A stretch of 64,000 nt of DNA from Methylobacterium adhaesivum (GTDB lineage: Bacteria > Pseudomonadota > Alphaproteobacteria > Rhizobiales > Beijerinckiaceae), in the NCBI RefSeq assembly GCF_022179065.1, contig NZ_BPQD01000001.1, forward strand, positions 248,001-312,000, given 5' to 3'. A program made the position numbers and the translations under genes. Within the stretch, counting starts at the first letter, position 1. Each line of letters begins with the position of its first letter. The notes beneath the pieces were generated by a model. It searched no databases. It saw only the letters and a program-made list of their open reading frames with translations, and had not been told where the DNA came from. Below, one piece after another: positions 8,757 to 20,937 of the stretch.

Positions 8757-9368
8757 TCAACTCTTGCCGGCGGCGCGTCCGCCGAGCCCCGTCCCGGCCT
8801 TGTCTTGGCTGGGAACGAGACGCAGGCGTGGTCTCTCGGCGGGCTGGGGCTCGCGCTCGGGCAACGCGCGCTCACCCTCCTCGAAAGCCCGGAGGGCGGC
8901 ACGGCCACGGCCCAGCCGCGACATCAGGGTCCCGATCGGAATGCCGAGAACGGCGGCGGCATCGGCGTAAGCCATGCCCTCCAGCGTCACGAGATGAAGG
9001 GCGGCCCGTTGCTCTTCCGGCAGGGTGAGGAAGGCGCGGCGAATCTGCGCCAGGCGGACCTGGGCTTCCTGGGCCGGCGGAGCGACCTCTTCGCTCATTT
9101 GCACCAGGGTCTCGGCATGACGCGACTCAACGCGTTTGCGGCGCTGCTCGTCGATGAAGACGTTGTGCAGCACCGTCATCATCCAGGTACGCAGGTTGGT
9201 GTTGGGACGGTGAATCTGGCCCGACTCGAGAGCCCGCACCAGAGCGTCATGTACGAGGTCGTCCGCGCGCAGGCTGTCGCGCGTCAAGGATCGCGCGTAG
9301 CGCCGCAGAGGCACCATCAAGTCGACGATGGAGCTGGCTGAGCCGGGCCGGATCGATTCGCTCGTCAT
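8757..9368 (-). CDS. ECF-type RNA polymerase sigma factor
   Basis: A 203-residue sigma-70 family protein with region 2 (RDSLRADDLVHDALVRALE, about 30-48, then LRTWMMTVLHNVFID) and region 4 (LPEEQRAALHLVTLEGMAY followed by VLGIPIGTLMSRLGRGR, about 117-155). The C-terminal 45 residues are a poorly conserved, charged tail. Regions 1.1 and 3 are lacking, as expected for ECF factors. Its likely partner is the membrane anti-sigma factor just downstream. An 18-bp palindrome lies 20 bp upstream of the start and may be an operator. It is not obviously EcfG: no phyR or nepR is nearby. Confidence 0.92.
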   Translation of the reverse strand: MTSESIRPGSASSIVDLMVPLRRYARSLTRDSLRADDLVHDALVRALESGQIHRPNTNLRTWMMTVLHNVFIDEQRRKRVESRHAETLVQMSEEVAPPAQEAQVRLAQIRRAFLTLPEEQRAALHLVTLEGMAYADAAAVLGIPIGTLMSRLGRGRAALRAFEEGERALPEREPQPAERPRLRLVPSQDKAGTGLGGRAAGKS

Positions 9369-9388
9369 ATGATCATCAACGCGTGAGC

Positions 9389-9420
9389 GACGGGATTAAT
9401 CCCGTCCGCTCGAAACGAGC
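9389..9420. promoter_or_regulatory. Perfect 18-bp palindrome and adjacent hairpin upstream of the ECF sigma gene
   Basis: GACGGGATTAATCCCGTC (9389-9406) is a gapless perfect palindrome, followed by GCTCG-AAA-CGAGC (9408-9420). They lie between the patatin stop (9457) and the sigma start (9368), both genes being on the minus strand. A gapless palindrome is better as a protein operator than as an RNA hairpin; the second element could be part of a terminator for the patatin gene. Confidence 0.45.
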
Positions 9421-9456
9421 GCGTCGTCTGTATCGAAGATTCCGGCGCGGGGGCTC

Positions 9457-10569
9457 TTAGGTGTAGGTGGCCTGGAGGTTCAGGCTGCAGGTCCGTCCGA
9501 CCTGATCGTAGGTCTCCGCGAGCCAGGCCTGAGCCGCATTCCGGCCCTTGTCGCGCAGGCGCTCGAACACCCGCCAGCGCGCGTCGAGGCGGGTTGAGGC
9601 CTGATAATCGTCGAGAGCGCCGGTCCCGTCGATGCGGTGAACGTATTGCGACTTGTAGTCGCCCTGGACGAGCACGCCCTCGGCGATGAGGCCGTCGAGG
9701 AAATCGATGGCGCGCAGTTCGCGCATGAGGTTGGCGTTGAAGGTGATCTCGTTGAGACGGTCCTGGATCTCCTGCTGCGTGCGCGGGGTCTCCCGGCGCT
9801 CCACCGGGTTGATTTGCACGAGGAGGATGTCGCGGGTCTCCGCGCCCCGATACAGGGGATAGAGGGGCGGGTTGCCGAGATAGCCGCCGTCCCAGTAGGG
9901 CACGCCGTCGATCTCCACCGCCTGGAACACCGTCGGCAGACAGGCCGAGGCCATGAGGTGGTCGACCTTCAGGTCCGCGCGCTCGAACACCGCGAGCTTG
10001 CCCGTCCAGACGTTGGTCGCCGACACGAACAGCGCCGCCGTCTCCGCTTTGCGCAGGCGTTCGAAGTTCACCTGCGCCGCGAGGGCCTTGCGCAGGGGAT
10101 TGTAGTTCAGCGGGTTCGACGCATAGGGACTGGTCTTCAGCACCCGGCCCCAGAACTCGACGACGGGATTGTCCTTCCACAGGGCGAACAGGCCGTTGAG
10201 GGCGCCGCGCTGGGCAGGCCAGAGGTCGCTGTCGAGGCTCACCTCGCGCCAGAACCGCTCCAGGGCCGCGCGGGCGCCGTCGGGGCCGCCTTCGAGCCAG
10301 CCGTCCACCATCACCACGGCGTTCATGGCCCCGGCGCTGGCCCCCGTGATCGCCTCGAAACCGAGACGTCCGTCCTCGATCAGCGCGTCGAGTACCCCCC
10401 ACGTGAAGGCGCCGTGGGCACCGCCGCCCTGGAGCGCGAGCGCCACAGTCTTCTCCGTCCGGGGTCCGGCCATCACTCGCGTCGGCGCGGTGGCATGGTC
10501 CGGACAGGAGCCGCCCGGACCAATATCGGCCGGCGGATCGATGGCGTCGGGCTGGTTCGCGTCGAGCAT
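9457..10569 (-). CDS. Patatin-like phospholipase
   Basis: A 370-residue lipid acyl hydrolase. The oxyanion loop ALQGGGAHGAF lies near residue 48, the nucleophile elbow GASAGAMN near 77, and the catalytic aspartate in YWDGGYLGNPP near 220. The C-terminal part, with LMRELRAIDFL, resembles the DUF3734 extension of rhizobial patatins, which in related genomes often stand beside 3-hydroxybutyrate dehydrogenase; that gene is not here. I chose the ATG at 10567-10569 because GGAGG stands before it; the longer frame has no similarity. A TGCA-type element lies about 20 bp upstream. The link to PHB or membrane lipid turnover is inference. Confidence 0.9.
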   Translation of the reverse strand: MLDANQPDAIDPPADIGPGGSCPDHATAPTRVMAGPRTEKTVALALQGGGAHGAFTWGVLDALIEDGRLGFEAITGASAGAMNAVVMVDGWLEGGPDGARAALERFWREVSLDSDLWPAQRGALNGLFALWKDNPVVEFWGRVLKTSPYASNPLNYNPLRKALAAQVNFERLRKAETAALFVSATNVWTGKLAVFERADLKVDHLMASACLPTVFQAVEIDGVPYWDGGYLGNPPLYPLYRGAETRDILLVQINPVERRETPRTQQEIQDRLNEITFNANLMRELRAIDFLDGLIAEGVLVQGDYKSQYVHRIDGTGALDDYQASTRLDARWRVFERLRDKGRNAAQAWLAETYDQVGRTCSLNLQATYT

Positions 10570-10932
10570 GGGGGCCTCCGAGATATGGTGCACCGCAATA
10601 TATGATGCGACACGGCAACAATCGGTCCGGGAGGCCACCGGTTCCCCGATCCCGCGCAGCCCAGCCCTACGCCGGGCGCCGTGAGCAACTCGACATCGCG
10701 CCCCGGATCGGACATGGGATAGGACCGACAGCAGACCGACGCCCTCGATCGCCGGGACGGCACTGGCTTGACGCCCGCCCACCGTCATCTCAGCTAAACG
10801 AGCGAGGGCTTAGAACAAGACGGCGTCGTGGACGCCACCGGCCGGGTTGCCCTGCCGGACCCGAGGGTGTCCTCGCAGATGGACCGATGTCGCCAAGGCC
10901 GGCGGAGGGTCCCCGGAGCGCACGGATCAACG
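10570..10932. other. Divergent intergenic region between patatin gene and ispG
   Basis: About 360 bp that must hold both promoters. On the patatin side it has the TGCA element listed separately and an AT-richer stretch (ATATATGATG). On the ispG side I find no clear -35/-10 pair. No ORF here is credible. Confidence 0.5.
10586..10622 (-). promoter_or_regulatory. TGCA-centred element upstream of the patatin gene
   Basis: On the minus strand the stretch 10598 to 10586 reads TTGCGGTGCACCA, containing the 8-bp palindrome GGTGCACC, with a second TTGTTGCCG copy just upstream. It lies 17-53 bp before the patatin start. It resembles the TGC-rich sites bound by PhaR in alphaproteobacterial PHB genes; this is a resemblance, not proof. 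Confidence 0.3.
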
Positions 10933-12240
10933 ATGGAAGCCATGGACGCGACCCCCGCCAACCCGATCAACGGCACCGCTCCCGAGATCGCCGGCCCGAA
11001 TTCCCGCCACCGCACGGTCGGTGTCACCATCGGCTCGGGCGAAGGCGCCGTCACGGTCGGCGGCGGTGCCCCCATCGTCGTGCAATCGATGACCAACACC
11101 GACACGGCCGACATCGACGGGACCGTGGCGCAGGTGGCGCAACTGGCCCGGGCCGGCTCCGAACTCGTGCGCATCACCGTCGATCGCGACGAGGCGGCCG
11201 TGGCCGTGCCGCGGATCCGTGAGCGCCTCGACCGCATCGGCATCCACGTGCCCCTCATCGGCGACTTCCACTACATCGGCCACAAGCTGCTGGCCGATCA
11301 TCCGGCCTGCGCCGAGGCACTCGCCAAGTATCGGATCAATCCGGGCAACGTCGGCTTCAAGGAGAAGAAGGACACCCAGTTCTCGACGATCATCGAGCAG
11401 GCGATCCGGTACGGCAAGACGGTCCGCATCGGCGCGAACTGGGGCTCCCTGGACGAAGCGCTCCTCACCCACCTCATGGACGAGAACGCAAAGCTGCCCC
11501 GGCCCATCGATGCCCGCGCGGTGATGCGCGAGGCGATGGTGCGCTCGGCCCTGTCCTCGGCCGAGCGGGCCGTGGAACTCGGCCTTCCCAAGGACCGGAT
11601 CATCCTCTCGGCCAAGGTCTCGGCGGTGCAGGACCTCATCGCAGTCTACCGCGAGGTGGCGCGCCGCTCGGACTTCGCCATCCATCTCGGCCTGACCGAG
11701 GCCGGCATGGGCTCGAAGGGCCTCGTTGCGGCGTCCGCCGCCATCGGCGTGCTGCTGCAGGAAGGCATCGGCGACACCATCCGCTACTCGCTCACCCCGG
11801 AGCCCGGCGGCGACCGCACCGTGGAGGTGAAGGCCGCGCAGGAACTCCTGCAGACCATGGGATTCCGCACCTTCGTGCCCCTCGTGGCGGCCTGCCCGGG
11901 CTGCGGCCGCACCACGTCCACGACCTTCCAGGAACTCGCCCGTGACATCCAGAACTGGATCGTCCAGTCCATGCCGGAGTGGAAGAAGGCCTATCCGGGG
12001 GTCGAGGGCCTCAACGTCGCGGTGATGGGCTGCATCGTCAACGGTCCGGGCGAATCGAAGCATGCCGATATCGGCATCTCGCTCCCCGGCACTGGCGAGA
12101 CCCCCACGGCTCCGGTCTTCATCGACGGCAAGAAGGCCATGACCCTGCGCGGGCCGACGCTGGCCAAGGATTTCGAGACCGTGGTGACCGACTACATCGA
12201 GCGCCGCTTCGGATCCGGCGCGCGCAGCGCAGCCGAGTAG
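10933..12240 (+). CDS. ispG: 4-hydroxy-3-methylbut-2-enyl diphosphate synthase
   Basis: A 435-residue enzyme of the MEP isoprenoid pathway that reductively converts MEcPP to HMBPP using a [4Fe-4S] cluster. The N-terminal TIM-barrel opens with [14 protein letters not shown]; the C-terminal cluster ligands are in ACPGCGRTT (near residue 320) and [11 protein letters not shown] (near 367). The long plant/alphaproteobacterial insertion is absent. Start choice: ATG at 10933, with a second ATG three codons later (10942); a frame open from 10828 has no support. It is a single gene with a hairpin downstream. Isoprenoids here would serve quinones and carotenoids or hopanoids. Confidence 0.96.
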   Translation: MEAMDATPANPINGTAPEIAGPNSRHRTVGVTIGSGEGAVTVGGGAPIVVQSMTNTDTADIDGTVAQVAQLARAGSELVRITVDRDEAAVAVPRIRERLDRIGIHVPLIGDFHYIGHKLLADHPACAEALAKYRINPGNVGFKEKKDTQFSTIIEQAIRYGKTVRIGANWGSLDEALLTHLMDENAKLPRPIDARAVMREAMVRSALSSAERAVELGLPKDRIILSAKVSAVQDLIAVYREVARRSDFAIHLGLTEAGMGSKGLVAASAAIGVLLQEGIGDTIRYSLTPEPGGDRTVEVKAAQELLQTMGFRTFVPLVAACPGCGRTTSTTFQELARDIQNWIVQSMPEWKKAYPGVEGLNVAVMGCIVNGPGESKHADIGISLPGTGETPTAPVFIDGKKAMTLRGPTLAKDFETVVTDYIERRFGSGARSAAE

Positions 12241-12295
12241 GGCGCCCCGCAGTACCCGCCGTCTCCGGCGTCCCGTGCCCTGCCCTGTCGGCCGA

Positions 12296-12320
12296 ACGGC
12301 AATCCCGCACGGGTTGCCGT
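12296..12320 (+). terminator. Probable terminator hairpin after ispG
   Basis: ACGGCAATCCC pairs with GGGTTGCCGT with one bulged T and a short loop, followed by TCTCCC. It lies 55 bp after the ispG stop. The U-tract is weak. Confidence 0.5.
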
Positions 12321-12464
12321 TCTCCCATGCTGCGCCGCGTGATAGCGTGAACGCAGACCAACCTTGCCGCCCGACGCCGTCGGGTCCGGCCCCGCGTTTC
12401 TTCGCCCGCCTTCGAAGGCGCCCCGCGAAAAGCCCGGGTTCGCAACACGTCGCGATCGAGCCGC

Positions 12465-14411
12465 ATGACGCAATCCGCCACTCCAAGCGTGCCCGGTCCG
12501 AAGTCCGAGGGCGGAGATCCGTCCGCGCTGGGCTCCGACGCGGAGACCGGGCGTGCCCACGGGCCCGCCGGCTTGTGGCCGCTGGTGCTGGGCTCCATCG
12601 GCGTCGTTTACGGCGATATCGGGACGAGCCCACTCTACGCCTTCCGTGAGGCGCTAGTTTCGGCCCGCGCCGACGGCATCCTGCTCCGCGAGGAGGTGCT
12701 GGGCGTCGCCTCCCTGATCCTGTGGGCCTTGCTGCTCATCGTCACCATCAAATACGTCGTCATCCTCATGCGGATGGACAACAATGGCGAGGGCGGCATC
12801 CTCTCGCTCATGGCCCTCGCGCGCTCGGCGCTCGGCGGCTCGCGCATCGTGTTCATGTTCGGCCTGCTCGGCGCCTCGCTGTTCTACGGCGACGCCATCA
12901 TCACCCCCGCCATCTCGGTTCTCTCGGCAGTGGAGGGGCTCAAGCTCGTTACGCCGGCCTTCGACGCCTACGTCCTGCCCATCACCATCGCGATCATCGT
13001 ACCCCTGTTCCTCATCCAGAACCGGGGAACGGGGAAGGTCGCGACCTTCTTCGGGCCGATCATGGCCACGTGGTTCGCCGCCATGGCGCTCGCCGCCCTG
13101 CCGCACATCGCCGCCACGCCGGACGTGTTCTGGGCGATCAACCCGTACTACGCGCTGCATTATCTGCTCGGCCACGGCACCGGCGCCCTCGTGGCGCTGG
13201 GAGCGGTGTTCCTCGCGGTGACGGGGGCCGAGGCCCTGTTCGCCGATCTCGGGCATTTCGGCCGCCGGCCGATCCAGATCGCGTGGCTCTACCTCGTGGC
13301 GCCCTGCCTCGTGCTCAACTATTTCGGCCAGGCCGCCCTGGTGCTGGCGAAGCCCGACACCACCGACCCGTTCTTCCAGCTCGTGCCGGAATGGGGCCTG
13401 CTGCCCATGGTGCTGCTCGCCACCGCCGCCACGGTCACGGCGAGCCAGGCGGTGATCACCGGCGCCTTCTCCCTATCGCGTCAGGCGATCCAGCTCGGTC
13501 TGCTGCCGCGCCTCGAGATCCGCCACACCTCGGAATCGCATTCGGGGCAGATCTACCTGCCGCAGATCAATGCCCTCCTGATGGTCGGCGTCGTCATCCT
13601 GGCGGTCCTGTTCCGCTCCTCCGCCGCCCTGGCCTCGGCTTACGGCATCGCTGTCACCGGCACGATGCTCATCACCGCGAGCCTCGCCTTCCTCGTACTG
13701 TGGAAGACCTGGAAGTGGTCGCCGCTGGCCGCCGGCCTCGCGATCCTGCCGTTCGCGGCCCTCGAATTCCTGTTCCTGCTCTCGAACCTGCTCAAGGTGT
13801 TCGAGGGTGGGTACGTGCCCCTGCTGTTCGCCGGCGCCCTCATCGTGGTGATGTGGACCTGGGTGCGCGGCGTCGCGATCCTCATCAACAAGACCCGCAA
13901 GACCGACGTGCCGCTCACCGAGCTCGTCGGCATGCTGGAGAAGAGCCCACCCCACCACGTGCGCGGCACGGCGGTGTTCCTCACGAGCGATCCCTACATC
14001 GCGCCGGCGGCCCTGCTGCACAATCTCAAGCACAACAAGGTGCTGCACGAGAAGAACGTCGTGCTTACCGTGGAGACCGTGGACACCCCCCGCGCCCGGG
14101 CGGCGGACCGGGTCCACATCGAGCCCATCGGCCCGCATTTCTCCAAGGTGGTGATGAAGTTCGGCTACATGGAGTCGCCCAACATCCCCCGGACCCTGAC
14201 GCTCCTGAAGAAGCAGGGCTTCAAGTTCGACATCATGGCGACGTCGTTCTTCCTGTCGCGGCGTTCCATCCGCCCGGCCGCCCATTCGGGCATGCCGCTC
14301 TGGCAGGACCGGATCTTCATCACGCTGGCCAAGAACGCCAACGACGCGACGGACTTCTTCCAGATCCCCACCGGACGGGTGGTCGAAGTGGGAACCCAAG
14401 TGACGGTTTGA
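12465..14411 (+). CDS. kup: Low-affinity potassium transporter Kup
   Basis: A 648-residue inner-membrane K+/H+ symporter of the KUP/HAK family. After a hydrophilic N-terminus of about 35 residues comes the family signature [15 protein letters not shown] (about 46-60), then about 12 membrane helices to residue 480, and a cytoplasmic C-terminal domain (about 480-648) with [14 protein letters not shown]. Length fits bacterial Kup (about 630). It is followed by a 91-bp gap to the convergent GNAT gene. No regulator is adjacent and I see no riboswitch-like structure before it. Confidence 0.96.
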   Translation: MTQSATPSVPGPKSEGGDPSALGSDAETGRAHGPAGLWPLVLGSIGVVYGDIGTSPLYAFREALVSARADGILLREEVLGVASLILWALLLIVTIKYVVILMRMDNNGEGGILSLMALARSALGGSRIVFMFGLLGASLFYGDAIITPAISVLSAVEGLKLVTPAFDAYVLPITIAIIVPLFLIQNRGTGKVATFFGPIMATWFAAMALAALPHIAATPDVFWAINPYYALHYLLGHGTGALVALGAVFLAVTGAEALFADLGHFGRRPIQIAWLYLVAPCLVLNYFGQAALVLAKPDTTDPFFQLVPEWGLLPMVLLATAATVTASQAVITGAFSLSRQAIQLGLLPRLEIRHTSESHSGQIYLPQINALLMVGVVILAVLFRSSAALASAYGIAVTGTMLITASLAFLVLWKTWKWSPLAAGLAILPFAALEFLFLLSNLLKVFEGGYVPLLFAGALIVVMWTWVRGVAILINKTRKTDVPLTELVGMLEKSPPHHVRGTAVFLTSDPYIAPAALLHNLKHNKVLHEKNVVLTVETVDTPRARAADRVHIEPIGPHFSKVVMKFGYMESPNIPRTLTLLKKQGFKFDIMATSFFLSRRSIRPAAHSGMPLWQDRIFITLAKNANDATDFFQIPTGRVVEVGTQVTV

Positions 14412-14502
14412 GAGGCATCGCTCGGCCGATTCTCCGACCGAAGAACCTCGCACATCCGGCGTCCGGGTCCGGGTTTGCAAGATTATGGGCCGCTGTCGCC
14501 CC

Positions 14503-14910
14503 TCACATCTCCCGGTCGTACCGGAACGCGTCGGGGACGCGGGGCATGGCGATGCGCTCGTAGAAGGTGATGGCGTCGGGTGCGGCCGTCAGCAGGAGCG
14601 AACCCTGTGGCCCCACGGCGGCACGCGTCGCGGCGATCAGGCCCTGGCCGATGCCGAGCCCCTGCGCCGCGCGACAAACGGCGAGATCCGACAGGTAGGC
14701 GCAGAAGGAAAAATCGGTGAGGGTGCGCGCCACCCCAACCAGAACTCCGTCGCGGCGGGCCGTGACGACGAGGTCGGCCGCCGCCAGCATCTTTTCCAAC
14801 CGTGCAAGATCGTCCGCGGGCCGGCGGGGGGCCAGACCCGATTCGACGAGGACGCGGCGGAACTCCGCCACGTCGAGGTCCGGTTCGACGCCGTAGACGA
14901 CGTCGCTCAT
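14503..14910 (-). CDS. GNAT-family N-acetyltransferase
   Basis: A 135-residue single-domain GNAT protein. The acetyl-CoA binding motif A is LSDLAVCRAAQGLGIGQGL (about 79-97), with the Q/RxxGxG/A signature as QGLGIG, and motif B is ITFYERIAM near the end. The substrate is unknown. The ATG at 14908-14910 lies 4 bp after the secA stop codon on the same strand, so it is very probably co-transcribed with secA. It is unclear whether that implies a shared function. A longer in-frame start would lie inside secA and is rejected. Confidence 0.88.
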   Translation of the reverse strand: MSDVVYGVEPDLDVAEFRRVLVESGLAPRRPADDLARLEKMLAAADLVVTARRDGVLVGVARTLTDFSFCAYLSDLAVCRAAQGLGIGQGLIAATRAAVGPQGSLLLTAAPDAITFYERIAMPRVPDAFRYDREM

Positions 14911-14914
14911 GGCG

Positions 14915-17809
<2,895 letters not shown>

Positions 17810-18219
17810 CGTGAACCTACGGTCGATCGAAAAGCGTGAAGGCGAATGTTGGCCGGGCTTATAGAGGTAAATATTGCCCGGCGCATCCGAAAGAGCCGCG
17901 TCCGCCGATCGGCATGCTGCGCCGTCGGATCGGGGAGCGGCTCGGCCTCACTTCGGCTCACAGGACGAGGGCGGGCCGCCGGTTCTCGATGAGGCGGACC
18001 AGCGCCAGGGCCGTGACATCCGAGGATCTGGGGTTCGCGGGGAGCGGTCGGTTTGCGATGGTCATGTCGAGAGGGCCGAAATCCCCCGCGCCCGAAGGTG
18101 GTGTGGTTGCCCGTCGCGCTCGGGTCGGCACGCGTTCGATCCACGTCCCACCGAAGCCGATCTCTGCACCCCGCTGTTTTTCTTGTGATCCATCACCCCG
18201 AGCCCCCCGCGAGCGAGGG
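17810..18219. other. Intergenic region upstream of secA
   Basis: 410 bp between the stop of a small secreted-protein gene and the secA start, all to be read on the minus strand. It should contain the secA promoter. I see no ORF, hairpin with U-tract or riboswitch that I can support. Confidence 0.5.
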
Positions 18220-18525
18220 TCAGTTGATCTCGCAGAATCCCGCGCCGGAGCCGACGATGCGCCCGCTGTCGCACCGGGTCTGCGCCGTGCGGTCGCCCTT
18301 GATCGGGGCGGTGGCGGCCGGGGCACCCAGGGGCGGCATCGTCAGGCCCGCGGCGGGAGCCTCACGCAGCGGTGGCCCGGCCGGAGCGGACCCGATGCTG
18401 CCGGTGGCGTTGGGAACGACGACGATGCCGGGCGAGCGTCGCCCATAGGCCGCCGCGTCGGAGGCGGCGAGGACCAGAGTCGTGCCGAGCAGGATCGCAC
18501 CGAGAGGGACCCGATTTGCACGCAC
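18220..18525 (-). CDS. Small exported protein of unknown function
   Basis: A 101-residue protein starting at GTG. The start is fixed by an excellent ribosome site, GGAGGAGGT (18531-18539), five bases upstream. Residues about 1-26 form a signal peptide (hydrophobic PLGAILLGTTLVLA, then ASDAAAYG). The mature part is rich in Pro, Gly and Ala and ends with two cysteines (TRCDSGRIVG, AGFCEIN) that could form a disulfide in the periplasm. I recognise no domain. It sits between secA and the divergent parvulin gene. Confidence 0.7.
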   Translation of the reverse strand: MRANRVPLGAILLGTTLVLAASDAAAYGRRSPGIVVVPNATGSIGSAPAGPPLREAPAAGLTMPPLGAPAATAPIKGDRTAQTRCDSGRIVGSGAGFCEIN

Positions 18526-18774
18526 GCGACACCTCCTCCGGACCAAGTCCGATGAAGGCTACGGTGCGACCCGTTAACGCCGCATCGCCGCGACCCTGCG
18601 GATGCGATGGATCACGCCCATCCGGCTTGCCGTGGACTCCCTTGCCATCGGCTCCGGCGCACGCCACCTGTGTCGGCGCGAATCACGCGGCCCTTCCGGC
18701 CGCCGCCCCCGCACCGCCCCCGAACGCTCGCAGGCCGGGACTGCGACGGGGCGCCACGCCCGAAGGACGCCGCG

Positions 18775-19665
18775 ATGTCGATCACCCACGCCCTCCTGCG
18801 CACCAGCGCCCTCGCGCTGTTCCTGGCAGCACCCCTGACGGGGGCCCAAGCGCAGCAGCCCGCCGCCGCTGCACCGGCACCGGCGGTTCCGGCGGCGCCC
18901 GAGACGGTGGTGGCCAAGGTGAACGGCGCCCCGATCACTCAGGGCGATCTCGCCATCGCGGCGGATGATCCGGCCTTGTCCCTGCCGGGCGTCGACGACG
19001 CACAGAAGAAGAATCTGCTGGTCGACTACATGATCGACCTCAAGGTCGGTGCGCAGGCCGCCGATGCAGCCAAGGTCGCCGACGCGCCGGACTTCCAGCG
19101 CAAGCTCGCCTATTTCCGCGACAAGCTTCTCCTCGACGAATACCTCGAGCGCGAGGCCAAGAAGGCCGTGACGCCGGAGGCGGCACGCGCCCTCTACGAG
19201 CAGACCGTGAAGGCGATGAAGCCCGACGAGGAGGTCCATGCCCGCCACATCCTCGTGGACAACGAGGACGACGCGAAGAAGATCGCCGCGCGGATCAAGG
19301 GCGGCGAGGACTTCGCCAAGGTCGCGGCCGAGGCCTCGAAGGATCCGGGCTCCAAGGCCGAGGGCGGCGATCTCGGCTGGTTCACGAAGGAGCGCATGGT
19401 GGCGCCCTTCGCCGAGGCCGCGTTCAAGCTCAACGCCGGTCAGGTCTCTGACCCGGTCAAGACCCAGTTCGGCTGGCACGTCATCAAGGTCGAGGAGAAG
19501 CGCGTGAAGCCGGTGCCGACCTTCGACGAGATGAAGGATCAGGTCGATCAGTACATCACCCGCAAGACGCAGCAGGACCTCATCCTCAAGCTGCGCGAGG
19601 GCGCCAAGATCGAGCGCACGGCTGCCGCCCCCGCCGAGGGCAAGGGCGACGCCAAGAAGCCCTGA
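18775..19665 (+). CDS. Periplasmic parvulin-type peptidyl-prolyl isomerase
   Basis: A 296-residue SurA/PrsA-like folding factor. A signal peptide (residues 1-24, ending GAQAQ) is followed by an Ala/Pro linker, an N-terminal helical chaperone domain opening VAKVNGAPITQGDLA, and a PpiC rotamase domain (about 155-250) with HARHILVDNEDDAKKIA, GGDLGWFTKERM and FGWHVIKVEEK. It should assist outer-membrane or periplasmic protein folding after Sec export; a secA gene lies nearby, as is common in this order. I chose the ATG at 18775 for the signal peptide. A strong hairpin follows. Confidence 0.93.
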   Translation: MSITHALLRTSALALFLAAPLTGAQAQQPAAAAPAPAVPAAPETVVAKVNGAPITQGDLAIAADDPALSLPGVDDAQKKNLLVDYMIDLKVGAQAADAAKVADAPDFQRKLAYFRDKLLLDEYLEREAKKAVTPEAARALYEQTVKAMKPDEEVHARHILVDNEDDAKKIAARIKGGEDFAKVAAEASKDPGSKAEGGDLGWFTKERMVAPFAEAAFKLNAGQVSDPVKTQFGWHVIKVEEKRVKPVPTFDEMKDQVDQYITRKTQQDLILKLREGAKIERTAAAPAEGKGDAKKP

Positions 19666-19692
19666 GACCGAGGACCTGAGACCATGAGGTGA

Positions 19693-19727
19693 CGCCGCCG
19701 CCGCATTCCGGCGGCGGCGGCGGTTTT
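19693..19727 (+). terminator. Rho-independent terminator after the parvulin gene
   Basis: GCCGCCGCCG at 19694-19703 pairs with CGGCGGCGGC at 19709-19718 around a CATTC loop, followed by GGCGGTTTT. The stem lies about 28 bp after the stop codon. Confidence 0.75.
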
Positions 19728-19786
19728 CCGGTTGCGCTTCGCCCCCGGATCGGCTGTGACTGCCGCCGTCGAAACGGGGAGGCAGC

Positions 19787-20347
19787 ATGTCGGGTGGTCA
19801 CGGGGGAGGCGGCGGATCCAACAAGCGCGTGGCGCTTCTGATCTCGGTGCTGGCACTGTTCCTGGCGCTCGCCGAGACGCTGGCCAAGGGTGCACAGACG
19901 GAGGCGCTCAGCGCCAACGTCGAATCATCGAACCAGTGGGCCTACTTCCAGGCTCGTACCATCCGCGGCACCATTCTCAAGACCGCCGACGAGACCCTGG
20001 CCCTGCTGCCGCCGGACGCCGCCAATTCCGAGGCGATCAAGGCCAAGCGCGCCGAGTGGGCGAAAACCATGGCCCGCTGGGAGAGCGAGCCCGCCACGGG
20101 CGAGGGGCGCAAGGAACTGAGCGAGAAGGCGCGCCACGCCCAGGAAGTGCGCGACAAGGCGCTGCACCGCTACCATCATTACGAATTCGGCTCGGCCGCC
20201 TTCCAGATCGGAATCGTGCTGGCCTCGGCCGAGGTCATCACCGGCATCTCGGCCCTCGTCTTCGGTGGTGCGCTCCTCGGTCTCGCCGGCTTGGCGATGC
20301 TTGGCTTCGGCCTCTACGCACCCGACGTTCTCCCGTTCTTTCACTGA
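19787..20347 (+). CDS. DUF4337 family membrane protein
   Basis: A 186-residue membrane protein. It begins with a glycine-rich stretch, then a hydrophobic helix (VALLISVLALFLALAETLA, about 14-32), a soluble, charged central helix region (about 45-125) and two hydrophobic helices (about 140-180). This layout and the sequence ESSNQWAYFQARTIRGT fit DUF4337, a family of unknown function common in alphaproteobacteria. GGGGAGG precedes the ATG. A PsiE-like gene follows 78 bp later on the same strand, and they may be co-transcribed. Confidence 0.82.
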   Translation: MSGGHGGGGGSNKRVALLISVLALFLALAETLAKGAQTEALSANVESSNQWAYFQARTIRGTILKTADETLALLPPDAANSEAIKAKRAEWAKTMARWESEPATGEGRKELSEKARHAQEVRDKALHRYHHYEFGSAAFQIGIVLASAEVITGISALVFGGALLGLAGLAMLGFGLYAPDVLPFFH

Positions 20348-20425
20348 CACTCGACAAGGCTCCGCTTCGCCTGCCAGATTGCCCCCACGACCGGTGATTG
20401 AGTCCGGCGTCGGGGTGGATGCGCC

Positions 20426-20929
20426 ATGGCGGACGACGCGGAAGAGAGCCGGCTCACGCGGATCTCGGGGTTCCTGTTCATGCACACGGAGCACGCGGTC
20501 TACGCCGTGCTTGGAATCCTGCTCGCCGCCACCGCGATCCTGGCGCTGGTCGATGCCACCGGGCTCCTCGTCGGGGCGATCCGTGAACTCGGCGGGTCGG
20601 CCAAGCTCCTGGAGATCGTCGACCGACTCCTGTTCCTGCTGATGCTGGTGGAGATCCTGCACACGGTGCGGGTGTCCATGCGCTCGGGCAAGCTCACCTG
20701 CGAGCCGTTCCTTATCGTCGGGCTCATCGCGTCGATCCGGCGCGTGCTGGTGATCACCCTGCAATCCTCCGAGGTGATGCACGGCGCCCTGACCCCGGAG
20801 CGCGAGGCGCTGTTTCGCATCTCGATGATCGAACTCGGGGTGCTCGGCGGCCTCATCCTCGTGATGGTGCTGTCGATCTTCCTCCTGCACCGCGCCCGCG
20901 ACGACGCGCAGGTGGCGGGGCAGGAGTAG
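20426..20929 (+). CDS. PsiE-family (phosphate-starvation-inducible E) membrane protein
   Basis: A 167-residue protein with four predicted membrane helices (about 25-48, 60-82, 90-110 and 132-155). The segment LFLLMLVEILHTVRVS followed by EPFLIVGLIASIRRVLVIT matches the conserved core of the PsiE family. The biochemical role of PsiE is unknown; the name comes from Pho control in E. coli, and I see no pho box here. It converges on tex with only 8 bp between the stop codons. Confidence 0.8.
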   Translation: MADDAEESRLTRISGFLFMHTEHAVYAVLGILLAATAILALVDATGLLVGAIRELGGSAKLLEIVDRLLFLLMLVEILHTVRVSMRSGKLTCEPFLIVGLIASIRRVLVITLQSSEVMHGALTPEREALFRISMIELGVLGGLILVMVLSIFLLHRARDDAQVAGQE

Positions 20930-20937
20930 TTTTAGCT

